A DNA stretch of 64,000 nt from Pelorhabdus rhamnosifermentans (GCF_018835585.1 NZ_JAHGVE010000007.1:62001-126000); one strand, 5' to 3'; shown: positions 35,196 to 44,473, numbered from the stretch's first letter. Numbers and translations: made by a program. Notes: a model not told the origin generated them from the letters alone.

Positions 35196-35750
35196 ATGGA
35201 ACTTGCGAATGGTGAATTTGTGCTTTTACAAATTATTTATGACAAAACATTGGTGTCCGGCTATGAAATTAACCAATTGATCAAAGAACGGGGCTACAAG
35301 GAGTGGGCTGATATGGGGACCACTTCTATTTATGTTGGACTGAATAAGTTAAGAAAAAAACAATTGGTTAATTCTTATATAGACACAGCCAAACGAGGGA
35401 GAGGTCCTATACCAAGAAAATTTGAAATAACAGCTGAGGGGAAAAAAGTTTTACAGCAAGAGATTATAGAGGCTTTGTCATCTACAAGGGAAAGAGAGTT
35501 CAGGTTCGATTTGGCTCTGGCAGCTATTTCGTTTGTGACCGAAGAAGAAGCTGTAGCTGCACTGAAGAAGAGAAAAGACTTCCTGACCGAGGTTGCGGAC
35601 AATATCAATCATAAACTAGAATCTCAGGGTGGAAAAAAGCTGCCAATTAATTTACTAGCATTATATTGGCACCCACTTATATTAATTAAACAGGAACTTG
35701 AATTTATGGATGGTTTAATACAGGATTTATTAGAACAGTCCTATAAATGA
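35196..35750 (+). CDS. PadR-like transcriptional regulator 3
   Basis: 184 residues. LLQIIYDKTLVSGYEINQLIKERG and FEITAEGKKVLQQEI form a PadR-type winged helix (about 1-95). The C-terminal helical domain shares EALSSTREREFRFDLALAAI with the two paralogues at 14204 and 14865. RGRGPIPRKFEIT resembles the wing of true PadR proteins more closely than the other two. It marks the right edge of the TonB/TPS block: six bases after its stop a decayed copy of the spoIVB 3' end begins. Confidence 0.8.
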   Translation: MELANGEFVLLQIIYDKTLVSGYEINQLIKERGYKEWADMGTTSIYVGLNKLRKKQLVNSYIDTAKRGRGPIPRKFEITAEGKKVLQQEIIEALSSTREREFRFDLALAAISFVTEEEAVAALKKRKDFLTEVADNINHKLESQGGKKLPINLLALYWHPLILIKQELEFMDGLIQDLLEQSYK

Positions 35751-35755
35751 CTCAT

Positions 35756-35836
35756 GATAAAAAACAACAAAAGGATCTTGAAGCTGCAATAAAGGCCATG
35801 CTCTTGACTTGTCAGGAACATGTTTTTTTTGTTTGA
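35756..35836 (+). pseudogene. Relic of a second spoIVB 3' end with its terminator
   Basis: Read in frame from 35756 the codons give D-K-K-Q-Q-K-D-L-E-A, against D-E-P-Q-E-S-D-L-E-A at the end of the intact spoIVB. The following stretch repeats the spoIVB terminator (CTTGACTTGTCAGGAACATG, then eight T residues). 53 of 67 bases over 35769-35836 match 13931-13997. The stop codon is lost in the relic. The most likely origin is an insertion or recombination event that carried or duplicated a spoIVB end. The remaining bases to 36074 show nothing else clear. Confidence 0.7.
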
Positions 35837-36074
35837 TAAAGTTTTTGGAACATTTAGTGTGTAGTAATGAAAGGAATAGCGAGAGATGTTCAACCTGAGT
35901 GTGACAAGCTTACTATATTGAGTAGTTAGTAAATTAAAATTATTAAAAAAATTGATCATTGCAGGAAAAAGGTAGCGGCCATAGTATAGATGTATATATA
36001 AATGCTTTTGGGAATGCATTAAACATAATATTTCCAGTTGGCTGTCGGATTATCTTGAGAAGGGGAGATTCGTT

Positions 36075-36668
36075 ATGCACATCCTACTTTTTGGCGGATT
36101 TCTAGGTTCGGGTAAGACCACTACTATTTTGCAGGTTGCCAGGCAGATAACAGAAGCTCGACAGGAGACAGTGGCCATTATTGAGAATGAAATTGGTGAC
36201 GCCGGTGTGGACGACAAATTATTTCAGGGCAGTGGCATTCAAGTGCGTCCTCTCTTTGGTGGCTGCGTGTGCTGCCAAATAACAAGTGATTTGGTGACGG
36301 CGGTTAATGAAATTTATCAAACAATCAATCCTGATTGGCTGGTGGTTGAAATGACAGGCCTGGCCATTCCAGGCAATATTGTAGAACTGGTCAACAAATA
36401 CTGTTCTGCCTTTGCAACCTTCAAGACGGTGACGATCGTGGATGGTGGACGGTGGACTGAACTAAAGGAAGTGCTTGAGCCGCTGGTCGTTGCTCAGGTG
36501 GAAAAAAGCGATTTAGTCATTGTCAACAAGTCTGACATCGCCGGTCCCGATCTTAAAACGACGGTTGCCGATATAAAGGCTCTTGTCGGTCAAGTACCAG
36601 TCTTGACGGCTAGCGCGACGGTCCCCTTATCGCTGACGCTGCTTAAGGAGGTATTTCAGATTGAGTGA
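36075..36668 (+). CDS. CobW/COG0523-type GTPase, short form
   Basis: 197 residues. P-loop GGFLGSGKTTT at about 8, the metal-binding motif GGCVCCQ at about 60 (CxCC form), VVEMTGLAIP (switch/Walker B region) and the base-recognition motif NKSD at about 153. CobW/UreG-like GTPases handle metals or cobalamin. The usual CobW C-terminal domain is missing; the next, overlapping gene might supply it. With corrinoid methyltransferase genes 8 kb away, a role in corrinoid or metal loading is possible but unproven. Confidence 0.85.
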   Translation: MHILLFGGFLGSGKTTTILQVARQITEARQETVAIIENEIGDAGVDDKLFQGSGIQVRPLFGGCVCCQITSDLVTAVNEIYQTINPDWLVVEMTGLAIPGNIVELVNKYCSAFATFKTVTIVDGGRWTELKEVLEPLVVAQVEKSDLVIVNKSDIAGPDLKTTVADIKALVGQVPVLTASATVPLSLTLLKEVFQIE

Positions 36669-37104
36669 CGCAACTGTTTTTAGCCAGGTGCAACGAATTG
36701 AGTTTAACAGGCAGATTTCCAAATTAGAGGTTGAGCAGCTTCTTAAGAAATTTTTGGTTGGAATTGGGGAGCCCTTAGCCTATAATGGCGTCATATTGGG
36801 CCACATAAAAATGTTTGCTAGAACAACCATTGAAAATGATTTTCTGTTTCTGTCTCTAACACGTTTGAATCAGGTAGATGTAAAGTCGTCACCGAATTGG
36901 GGCAGCATGGGTGTTGAACCAATTATCGCCATGGAGTTGACCATTAATGTCCTAGTTTTTAACTATAGCAGAAGTATAGTTAAAAAAGTGGTAGCTATGG
37001 CTACTGAGCAGCTTGCGTCTGTTAGCCGAGTGAAGGTGAACACCGATAAGGCGGTTGTTAAGCTTCATGTGGGAGGAAAAAAGATTAGTCGGGTTAGAAA
37101 ATAG
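36661..37104 (+). CDS. Unknown protein translated with the CobW-like GTPase
   Basis: 147 residues, TTG start at 36661 nine bases after AAGGAGG, overlapping the GTPase gene by eight bases. No signal peptide or membrane helix. The sequence has an alpha/beta look (GVILGHIKMFARTT, MELTINVLVFNYS). It could be the detached partner of the CobW C-terminal domain, but I recognise no family motif. Confidence 0.65.
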   Translation: MSDATVFSQVQRIEFNRQISKLEVEQLLKKFLVGIGEPLAYNGVILGHIKMFARTTIENDFLFLSLTRLNQVDVKSSPNWGSMGVEPIIAMELTINVLVFNYSRSIVKKVVAMATEQLASVSRVKVNTDKAVVKLHVGGKKISRVRK

Positions 37105-37187
37105 TGGATCGCTAAAATAATATAAGGAATAGTACATATGAAACAGCTACATAAATAATGGGTAGCCGTTGGTAAAAATAATCTACA

Positions 37188-37221
37188 ACTCCTGCCAGAT
37201 TTATATAAATTTGGCAGGAGT
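37188..37221 (+). terminator. Hairpin after the CobW-like pair
   Basis: ACTCCTGCCA (37188-37197) and TGGCAGGAGT (37212-37221) pair perfectly, and the inner bases extend the stem. There is no proper T run, so termination is only likely. The rest of the 310-base gap to 37414 shows nothing firm. Confidence 0.55.
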
Positions 37222-37414
37222 ATTGTATGTTTATGTAAAACAGATAAAATATTTAGAATTGACAAGCAAATGGATTGAAGGTTGAGCCAAAGAATTGCCA
37301 CCTGATCTATTAGAAATTAAAAAGCTGTCGGAATTATTGATTCGATATTCTTTGGGTAGCAAAATCAATGATTGATGATCGATAAATTGGGGACAGAAGT
37401 GGGAGGGGGATTGA

Positions 37415-38839
37415 ATGACGCATATTTCAAAAAAGACAGGAATAAACAATCCGTTTACGGAGCAGCATTTCCTCAAAATTTTTGAGAACCTGCCTGATGT
37501 AGTATTTGTAACTGATCGTTATGGGAACGTATTACTCTCAAATTCAACCACTGCTGTGACAATGGATATGTCTTTGGACCAATTGCTAAGATCCAACTTA
37601 AAAGATCTTGTCCGTGAAGGGTATTATAATAAATCATATGCAATGGAGGTCGTAGAGAAAAAGTGTGCTATAAGTGGCTTGTTAACAACTAGACTTAATT
37701 TGACACAAGTTTCGACTAGTACACCGGTATTTGACGAAGACGGTAATGTTACATTGGTCATAACGACTGGGCGACCCAAGAAATTGAACGATAAATATGT
37801 CTTTACCGAAGAAAGGGAATTCAATAATCAGCGGAAAAGGGAGGTTGAATACCTGCGTAGTTACGTCTTGGATACGGATAGCATTGTAGCTGAGAGTATG
37901 GCAATGCGAAAAGTGCTGCTCAAAGCACATAATGTGGCACAGACGGATAGTACGGTTTTGCTTTACGGAGAAACAGGGAGCGGTAAAGAAATTTTGGCTA
38001 AATACTTACATCGTCATAGCAAACGATCTAGTGAAGCCTTTATCGCAGTCAATTGTGCCAATTTGCCTGAGCATCTTGTTGAATCTGAATTGTTTGGTTA
38101 TGATAAAGGGGCTTTTACCGGGGCAAGTGTGCATGGTAAGATGGGATTATTTGAAGCGGCGCATCGGGGCACATTATTTTTAGATGAAATCGCAGAACTT
38201 CCCTTAACGTTACAATCGAAACTTCTTAGAGTGTTGGAGAATTTCGAAGTTCGGCGTCTCGGCAGCTATGTGGAGAAAAAGATTGATTTTCGGCTGATTG
38301 CCGCAACACATAAAAATTTAAAAAAGATGATGGAGGAAGGCTCCTTTCGTAGCGATTTGTATTATCGTCTCGATGTTATATCTATCGTGATACCGCCACT
38401 AAGAGAACGGCCGGAAGACGTCGCAGCATTGAGCTTAAAATTTTTGAAAGAAATGAATAAAAAATATGGAACAAGAATTGAATTTGATGTGGATGAATTG
38501 GTATTATTCCAAAGCTATAACTGGCTGGGAAACGTGCGCGAGTTAAGAAATGCTGTAGAAAAAAAGGTAATTAACAGCTTGCAGGATGAGTCTTTTGGTG
38601 CGCTGTCTTCAGATGTCTTTACTGACAAGACGTTGTTTAACCAGGACATTTTTGGTTTGTTGGGATTAAGAGGTACGCTAAAAGAAGTAATGAATAAAGT
38701 TGAAGAACAATATATTCGGAAAGTACTGAAAGCATGTGGTGGACGAATCGGTGTGACCGCGGATCAATTGGGTATTTATCGTACTGTATTGTATCGCAAA
38801 CTAAAGGCATTCGAAAAGATGAAAAACTCCCGGAATTAG
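37415..38839 (+). CDS. Sigma-54-dependent transcriptional activator with PAS domain
   Basis: 474 residues. A PAS-like sensor domain (about 17-125, IFENLPDVVFVTDRYGNVLLSN) precedes an AAA+ domain (about 150-390) with Walker A GETGSGKEI, the sigma-54 contact loop GAFTGAS near residue 234, and Walker B GTLFLDEIAEL. A Fis-type helix-turn-helix closes it (about 430-470, GRIGVTADQLGIYRTVLYRKLKAF). It probably binds the two GATGTACC dyads downstream and drives the -24/-12 promoter of the enoate-reductase-like gene. The PAS ligand is unknown. Confidence 0.92.
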   Translation: MTHISKKTGINNPFTEQHFLKIFENLPDVVFVTDRYGNVLLSNSTTAVTMDMSLDQLLRSNLKDLVREGYYNKSYAMEVVEKKCAISGLLTTRLNLTQVSTSTPVFDEDGNVTLVITTGRPKKLNDKYVFTEEREFNNQRKREVEYLRSYVLDTDSIVAESMAMRKVLLKAHNVAQTDSTVLLYGETGSGKEILAKYLHRHSKRSSEAFIAVNCANLPEHLVESELFGYDKGAFTGASVHGKMGLFEAAHRGTLFLDEIAELPLTLQSKLLRVLENFEVRRLGSYVEKKIDFRLIAATHKNLKKMMEEGSFRSDLYYRLDVISIVIPPLRERPEDVAALSLKFLKEMNKKYGTRIEFDVDELVLFQSYNWLGNVRELRNAVEKKVINSLQDESFGALSSDVFTDKTLFNQDIFGLLGLRGTLKEVMNKVEEQYIRKVLKACGGRIGVTADQLGIYRTVLYRKLKAFEKMKNSRN

Positions 38840-38848
38840 TAAAATGAT

Positions 38849-38885
38849 AAACAGATGTACCCTTGTTGGTACATCTGTTTTGATT
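38849..38885. promoter_or_regulatory. Inverted repeat IR1, candidate enhancer site and/or terminator
   Basis: The arms AAACAGATGTACC and GGTACATCTGTTT (38849-38861, 38868-38880) are perfect with a six-base centre, and TTTTGATTTT follows. It can end the activator gene as a terminator, but its core GATGTACC-N6-GGTACATC recurs in IR2, which suggests a binding site. Confidence 0.55.
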
Positions 38886-38978
38886 TTCGGGAAGAAGATG
38901 AGTTTGACCATATTCAGTAATGTGTTTTAGAAATGGTGCAAATCAACAAAGTACAAGGGAGTAGAAAAAAGTTGGGAT

Positions 38979-39034
38979 ATTATGAGTCAATTGTAGATGT
39001 ACCTACAATGGTACATCTACAATTGACTCATAAT
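38979..39034. promoter_or_regulatory. Inverted repeat IR2, candidate activator-binding site
   Basis: Two perfect 25-base arms (38979-39003 and 39010-39034) with a six-base centre. The inner 22 bases have the same GATGTACC-N6-GGTACATC core as IR1, with different outer arms. It lies about 130 bases upstream of the -24/-12 promoter, the normal distance of a sigma-54 enhancer. Confidence 0.6.
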
Positions 39035-39134
39035 TCAAAATGTTGCAAATGAAATACTTTTTTATTGGTGCAATGGAATAGAGGAAAGTATTTGAAGTGG
39101 CTGTATTGCTTGGTTTATTGATTATAGCAGACTA

Positions 39135-39151
39135 TTGGCATAAAAATTGCT
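39135..39151 (+). promoter_or_regulatory. Sigma-54 (-24/-12) promoter
   Basis: TTGGCATAAAAATTGCT has GG at 39137-39138 and GC at 39149-39150 with exactly ten bases between, matching the TGGCAY-N5-TTGC consensus. It stands about 140 bases before the flavoenzyme gene. Confidence 0.75.
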
Positions 39152-39288
39152 TTATATAAAATGAAGAATATCCTAGTTATACAGATTACAATTTTATTCC
39201 ATCAAATGGATAAGTCCGGCGATTTTAATAAAATTCATTTGGTGAACAGGCTTGACGAAGTTAAAACGATGGAAGAGGAGGAGTGTTA

Positions 39289-41286
39289 ATGAAAGCTAAG
39301 TACGCAAATTTATTCGATGCAGTTTCGATTGGGAACTGCATGTTTAAAAATCGTTTTGCTATGGCTCCCATGGGACCGCTGGGGCTTGGCGATGCGGACG
39401 GCGGATTCAACCAGCGAGGTATTGATTACTATGTGGAGCGCGCCAAAGGAGGGACAGGATTGATTATTACCGGTGTCACCTTTGTGGATAACAAAGTAGA
39501 ACAGCATGATATGCCAAACTGTCCTTGCTCCACGCACAATCCGGTGCACTTTATCCGTACGACCCGGGAGATGACTGAAAAAATACACGCCTACGGTGCT
39601 AAGGTGTTTCTTCAAATGTCCGGTGGGTTTGGCAGGGTTACCATTCCCACCAATTTGGGGGAACATCCACCAGTTGCGCCTTCGCCTATTCCACATCGCT
39701 GGCTGGATAGGACTTGCCGTGAATTGACAAAAAAAGAAATTAGAGAAATCGTTTCGCAGTTTGGAAAAGGGGCGCATAATGCCAAGCGTGCCGGATTTGA
39801 CGGTGTACAAATTCATGCGGTGCATGAGGGGTATTTAATTGATCAGTTTGCTATAGCGTTGTTCAACAATCGTACGGATGAATATGGTGGCAGTCTGGAA
39901 AACCGACTCCGTTTTGCCCGCGAAATTTTGAATGAGATTAAAAAAACTTGCGGTGCGGATTTTCCAGTAACGCTCAGGTATAGTGTAAAAAGTTTCATCA
40001 AAGACTGGCGTGTCGGCGCACTGCCTAATGAAGAGTTTGCAGAAAAAGGCAAGGATACTGCGGAGGGCATTGAGGCCGCAAAATTACTTGTAAAATACGG
40101 TTATGACGCTTTGGATGTGGATGTGGGCTGTTACGATGCCTGGTGGTGGAACCATCCGCCGATGTACCAGGAAAAAGGTCTGTACATTTCTTATGCCAAA
40201 ATGGTCAAAGAAGCCGTGAATGTTCCCGTTATCTGTGCAGGACGTATGGATAACCCGGAACTGGCGTCTCAAGCCGTAAAGGAGGGCGCTTGCGACATCA
40301 TATCTATGGGACGCCCGTTGCTTGCCGACCCCGACTATGTCAACAAAATCAAAGCGGGCGATAGCCAGTCCATCCGTCCCTGCCTGTCTTGCCATGAAGG
40401 CTGCATGGGCCGCATACAGGAATATTCAGCGCTCAACTGTGCGGTGAATCCTCAAGCCTGCCGTGAACGGTCGGAACGGCTGGTGCCAGCATTACACAAA
40501 AAGAAAATTTTCATTGCGGGCGGTGGCCTAGCGGGCTGCGAAGCAGCGCGCGTTCTGGCGATGAGGGGGCATAATCCCCTGATATATGAAAAAAACGCTA
40601 GATTAGGCGGCAACCTGATTCCTGGCGGTGTTCCTTCATTTAAAGAGGATGACCATGCTCTTGCCACATGGTATGAGCATGAGCTAGAAAAATTGTGCGT
40701 CCCCATTTATTTGAATACGGAAGTTGATGTTCAGATGGTGCAAAATTCAGGCGCGGATGTCGTAATTGTGGCAACCGGTTCCAAGCCAAGAAAAATTTCG
40801 TTAGGTTCGGTTCCCCTTTATCCGGCTGCCGATATTCTGCTGGGTAAAAAAGAAGCGGGAAAAGAAATTGCAATCATCGGCGGCGGGCTGGTTGGCTGTG
40901 AAACGGCTTTGTGGCTGCGTGATCAGGGCAAACATGTGACGATTGTCGAGGCCCTTCCCAAAATCTTGGCGGTAAATGGTCCATTGTGTCATGCGAATAG
41001 CGAAATGCTGACGGCATTGATCCCGTTCAAAGGTATCGAAACAATTACTTCCGCAAAGGCCACAAACTACGACGGTAGTACCTTGCAAATAGAAACAGCA
41101 GAAGGCATTCGAACGATTAAAGTGGATACCGTTATTCTTGCCGTGGGGTATATATCGGAGAATTCGCTGTATGAGAAACTAGACAGGGAAATTTCGCCAA
41201 CCTATTTGATCGGCGACTCTCGCAAGGTGGCCAATATCATGTATGCGATTTGGGATGCCTATGAAATAGCCAGTCATATCGACTAA
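39289..41286 (+). CDS. 2-enoate reductase-like flavoenzyme (OYE plus FAD/NADH domains)
   Basis: 665 residues from ATG 39289 (AGGAGGAG site). An Old Yellow Enzyme FMN barrel (about 1-350, MAPMGPLGLGD, HAVHEGYLIDQFAI, GRPLLADPDYV) is followed by a 4Fe-4S motif CLSCHEGCMG...C (about 365-385) and FAD- and NADH-binding domains (GGGLAGCEAARVL, GGGLVGCETALWL). Length and order match clostridial 2-enoate reductases, which reduce unsaturated acids such as cinnamate with NADH. The substrate here is inferred. It is preceded by a sigma-54 promoter and the activator gene. Confidence 0.9.
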   Translation: MKAKYANLFDAVSIGNCMFKNRFAMAPMGPLGLGDADGGFNQRGIDYYVERAKGGTGLIITGVTFVDNKVEQHDMPNCPCSTHNPVHFIRTTREMTEKIHAYGAKVFLQMSGGFGRVTIPTNLGEHPPVAPSPIPHRWLDRTCRELTKKEIREIVSQFGKGAHNAKRAGFDGVQIHAVHEGYLIDQFAIALFNNRTDEYGGSLENRLRFAREILNEIKKTCGADFPVTLRYSVKSFIKDWRVGALPNEEFAEKGKDTAEGIEAAKLLVKYGYDALDVDVGCYDAWWWNHPPMYQEKGLYISYAKMVKEAVNVPVICAGRMDNPELASQAVKEGACDIISMGRPLLADPDYVNKIKAGDSQSIRPCLSCHEGCMGRIQEYSALNCAVNPQACRERSERLVPALHKKKIFIAGGGLAGCEAARVLAMRGHNPLIYEKNARLGGNLIPGGVPSFKEDDHALATWYEHELEKLCVPIYLNTEVDVQMVQNSGADVVIVATGSKPRKISLGSVPLYPAADILLGKKEAGKEIAIIGGGLVGCETALWLRDQGKHVTIVEALPKILAVNGPLCHANSEMLTALIPFKGIETITSAKATNYDGSTLQIETAEGIRTIKVDTVILAVGYISENSLYEKLDREISPTYLIGDSRKVANIMYAIWDAYEIASHID

Positions 41287-41614
41287 AGTATCTTGCGGTT
41301 GCAAATTGTATCTAAATAGATTGAATTTGGCTGTGACAGCTTATCGGCGTTGAATAAGTACCTGGCGATTTCGTTGAAAGTGAGGGCTTGCTCGACGCCT
41401 TGTTTCACCGGTACTCATTTGTTCTGCTTTTCAAAGAAAAACGTATGTGCTTTCGCAGCTCCGGGAGGGATTGATAGGTGCCAAAACAGGTGCAATAGTG
41501 ACTGGAGGTGGAGAAATAAGGCATTCCATGGGAATCTGTCGGCGTGGTGCGTTTGGAGTCTTCTTTTGAGAATGGAATGGTTCTAAAAACGAAACAAATG
41601 AGGAGGTTAAATGA
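41287..41614. other. Intergenic region before the MFS gene
   Basis: About 330 bases between the flavoenzyme and the MFS gene. No convincing coding frame, terminator or -24/-12 promoter seen; a sequence near 41361 resembles a -24 box but lacks the -12 GC. Nothing else recognised. Confidence 0.4.
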
Positions 41615-42901
41615 ATGGAGAAACCCAAAAAATTCTATGGCTGGAAACTGGTTGGGGTCCTATGGGTTCTGTACCTACTTAACATGGGATTTCCTTTATA
41701 TGGCGGTGCCGTTATTAATTCTTTTTTACTTAAAGAAATCCCGATGGACCGTGCCACTTACGGATTAGGCTTTTCTTTGCTGAACCTTTGTGTCGGTCTT
41801 TCGGCTATTCTGGTGGGAATAACAATCACCAAATGGGGAATCAGAAAGACCTTCATGATCGGATCAGGGCTGCTGATTATCGGCGCGCTAATGTTGTCGC
41901 TGGTGGCGTCCCGGCCTTGGCATTATTTAGTCGGTTTTGGCGTTTTGATTGGAGCTGGTATTGGTTTTTGCACAATTGTTGCTTTGTCGACGGCGATTAC
42001 GCGCTGGTTTGTTAAGTTTCGGGGTAGAGCGATGGCTGTGGCAATGACGGCTTCAGGCTTTGCTGGATTTATCGGTGCGCCAGCTATGAATCAGTTGATT
42101 GCGACTACTGGCGGGAATTGGCGTTCAGCATGGATAGTTGTTGCTGTTATTGCTCTTATATCCGGAGGTGTTGCTTATTTTTTCGTAAAAGAGCGTCCGC
42201 AGGACTTGGGACAGATTCCGGATGGCCAAGAGGCAGGCGTTGCTAGCAATGTAAATTCTTCGATTAATGCATTGATTACCCAATATCCCTGGACACCGGC
42301 GGAAGTATATAAATCGGTTACCTATTGGTTAGCAGTTATTGCGGCTGCCGCCAGTCAGTGGCCATTCTTCTTTTTTACTGCTCATTGGATTTTGCACTTG
42401 AGAGGGGCAGGTATTAATCCTGCTGATGCTGCTTTTGCCATGGGGCTGTTCACCATGGGTGGCATTTTTGGTCGACTGATTTCTGGTTGGTTGATGGATA
42501 GAATGGCGGCTCGTTATGTCATGATGTTGGGAATTTGCTGTTACTTCCTTGGTTCTTATCTTGCTATTCTCGCTAGCCCAAGTACTCTTGCCGCAGCCTA
42601 TATCGCAGCAATCTGCTATGGAGCCGGTTTCGGCTGGGCGTTTGTGGCCCAAAACACTATGCTTGGGAATTTCTTTGGGCCTGCAGCCTTCCCGAAAGTA
42701 AATGGAACGTTACAAGCTATTTCGGCACTCGTTGTTTCCTGTTCTGGTGTTGTCGGCGGACAACTCTTTGACATGTACAAGAGTTATACTCCGGCGTTTC
42801 AGCTTAATTCCATCATTTGCGTAATTGGCATCATTGTGTTGGTTTTCGCTAAAATTCCACAGCCTAAGAATCTTAAGGAAATGCCGTCAATCAAAACCTG
42901 A
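41615..42901 (+). CDS. MFS transporter, probable monocarboxylate carrier
   Basis: 428 residues with about 12 membrane helices in two halves split by a loop near residues 190-235. It begins KPKKFYGWKLVGVLWVLY, a start common in monocarboxylate/oxalate-formate-type MFS carriers. GGAGG lies eight bases before ATG 41615. Placed after the enoate-reductase-like gene it may carry the unsaturated acid or its product. Substrate unknown. Confidence 0.85.
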   Translation: MEKPKKFYGWKLVGVLWVLYLLNMGFPLYGGAVINSFLLKEIPMDRATYGLGFSLLNLCVGLSAILVGITITKWGIRKTFMIGSGLLIIGALMLSLVASRPWHYLVGFGVLIGAGIGFCTIVALSTAITRWFVKFRGRAMAVAMTASGFAGFIGAPAMNQLIATTGGNWRSAWIVVAVIALISGGVAYFFVKERPQDLGQIPDGQEAGVASNVNSSINALITQYPWTPAEVYKSVTYWLAVIAAAASQWPFFFFTAHWILHLRGAGINPADAAFAMGLFTMGGIFGRLISGWLMDRMAARYVMMLGICCYFLGSYLAILASPSTLAAAYIAAICYGAGFGWAFVAQNTMLGNFFGPAAFPKVNGTLQAISALVVSCSGVVGGQLFDMYKSYTPAFQLNSIICVIGIIVLVFAKIPQPKNLKEMPSIKT

Positions 42902-43042
42902 GATTCCTTTCGAAACTAGGTTTTGATAATAGCTTTATTGCTGCTAGATTAGGCAGCAGTGAAGCCAGCAAGGAGGGAGAGCTTCGCGCCTAACCCCATC
43001 CTTTATCAAGCAATAATAATTTAATTTTAGGAGGACAGAAAC

Positions 43043-44473
43043 ATGCGGAAATGGTTAGTATTCATTCTCATCGTGCTATTTGTGGTCACGATAACAGGGA
43101 CTACTTTTGCTGCAGCCGGGTCGTTCAGTGATGTGCCGGCCCAACACTGGGCATATGATGCTATAACCAAATTAGCTAAAGATGGCTTGATTGAAGGTAA
43201 CAGCGATGGCACTTTCCGGGGTGACCGGGCTATGAGCCGTTATGAAGTGGCTATTGTTGTAAGTAGGGCTGTGGCCCGCTATGACAAAGCCGATGCAGCT
43301 GACAGGCAATTAATCGACAAACTGTCTGCTGAGTTTGCCAGCGAACTCAACCAGCTGGGTTTGCGCCTAGCCAAGGTTGAGGCCAAGACCAATACCTGGG
43401 TGGGGGGCGATACCCGGATGCGTATTTTAGGCGACAGTCCGAAAGCTCTTGGGACCACAAAGTTAAAGGGGTCAGACATGTACGACTTCCGGCAACGCAT
43501 CAAATTCTGGGGAACTATTAACGAAAACGTTTCCTGGCAAGGACGGTTAAGCTCCAATTGGGGCAATAAATGGGGCAATACTGACAGTAGTTATGGTTCA
43601 ACAGCTTACTTCGACATTATGAACATAACCGCCAAGAATGCGTTGGGACTTGATAGCATCCGGGCTGGTCGGTCAGCACTCGATATGGTAGGGTATGGCC
43701 TTATTGGTAAACCTTTAGCCGTTGACGGTGTACTCATCAAAAAGCAGTTTGATAATACAGCTTTCAGCGCTTATACCGGTAATATCAAGTCGGATAGTAG
43801 TTTGGGGACTGGTGTGCTGGATTCCGGAAAGTCTTACCAATTTACTAGTGCGCAATTGAACTACAAGATCGATAAAGACCTGAGTCTAGGAGCGGGTTAT
43901 TATTGGGCCCATATTCCCGGCGTGAGTACTGCAACTGGGACAGGTACGCTTAATACTAACGTTGGCAAGTTCGATAGCTCCACAGGCTATGACGTATTTG
44001 TAAAATATCAATTTAGTGGCATGACTCTGTTAGGTGACTATATTGGTAGTAATCTGAAAAATGCGGTCGGCCTACCTAGTAGCCCGAAAGGCTGGGTTGT
44101 GCAACTGAGTAACGGCGACGGACCAGGAGCCACGGCTTGCTATTATTCGTGCGTACCGCTGGTTGATGTAAAGAAACAAGGTGACAATGCTTGGGCGGTG
44201 TCCTATCGCAGTATTGATGCTGGTGCGCTTCCTAGTGGCGGTGGCGGTTTTGACACCACTGCAGTGGCCTATGCTCCGCAGCCCTATAATGTTTTCACCC
44301 ATGCCAGCGATAACGTAAATGTGCTGTACGTGTCCTATGAAAATGTGCTGATGCCTAACGTATTACTGTCGTTGGAATGGCAAGATTTCAAGATTAAGAA
44401 TCAAGGGCTAACCAATCTGACTTCCAAAAATTTAGATAAGTGCTGGATGGTCAAATTCGAATTCTTCTATTAA
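43043..44473 (+). CDS. SLH-domain outer-membrane porin (OmpM-like)
   Basis: 476 residues. Signal peptide (about 1-25), then one S-layer homology domain (about 29-90: FSDVPAQHWAYDAITKLAKDGLIEG...FRGDRAMSRYEVAIVVSRAV), a short coiled coil (about 95-115), then a beta-barrel ending in WMVKFEFFY. In Negativicutes such proteins tie the outer membrane to polyamine-modified peptidoglycan and act as porins. This gene is a strong lineage marker. It may serve entry of the substrates used by the neighbouring enzymes. Confidence 0.92.
   Translation: MRKWLVFILIVLFVVTITGTTFAAAGSFSDVPAQHWAYDAITKLAKDGLIEGNSDGTFRGDRAMSRYEVAIVVSRAVARYDKADAADRQLIDKLSAEFASELNQLGLRLAKVEAKTNTWVGGDTRMRILGDSPKALGTTKLKGSDMYDFRQRIKFWGTINENVSWQGRLSSNWGNKWGNTDSSYGSTAYFDIMNITAKNALGLDSIRAGRSALDMVGYGLIGKPLAVDGVLIKKQFDNTAFSAYTGNIKSDSSLGTGVLDSGKSYQFTSAQLNYKIDKDLSLGAGYYWAHIPGVSTATGTGTLNTNVGKFDSSTGYDVFVKYQFSGMTLLGDYIGSNLKNAVGLPSSPKGWVVQLSNGDGPGATACYYSCVPLVDVKKQGDNAWAVSYRSIDAGALPSGGGGFDTTAVAYAPQPYNVFTHASDNVNVLYVSYENVLMPNVLLSLEWQDFKIKNQGLTNLTSKNLDKCWMVKFEFFY

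Noticed and set aside
38979-39034. 25-bp inverted repeat as ends of a tiny transposon
   Set aside because: The arms are only six bases apart with no target duplication, and the core is shared with IR1, so a binding site explains it better.
41350-41586. 78-codon frame between the flavoenzyme and MFS genes
   Set aside because: Cysteine/serine-rich random-looking sequence without ribosome site or family resemblance.
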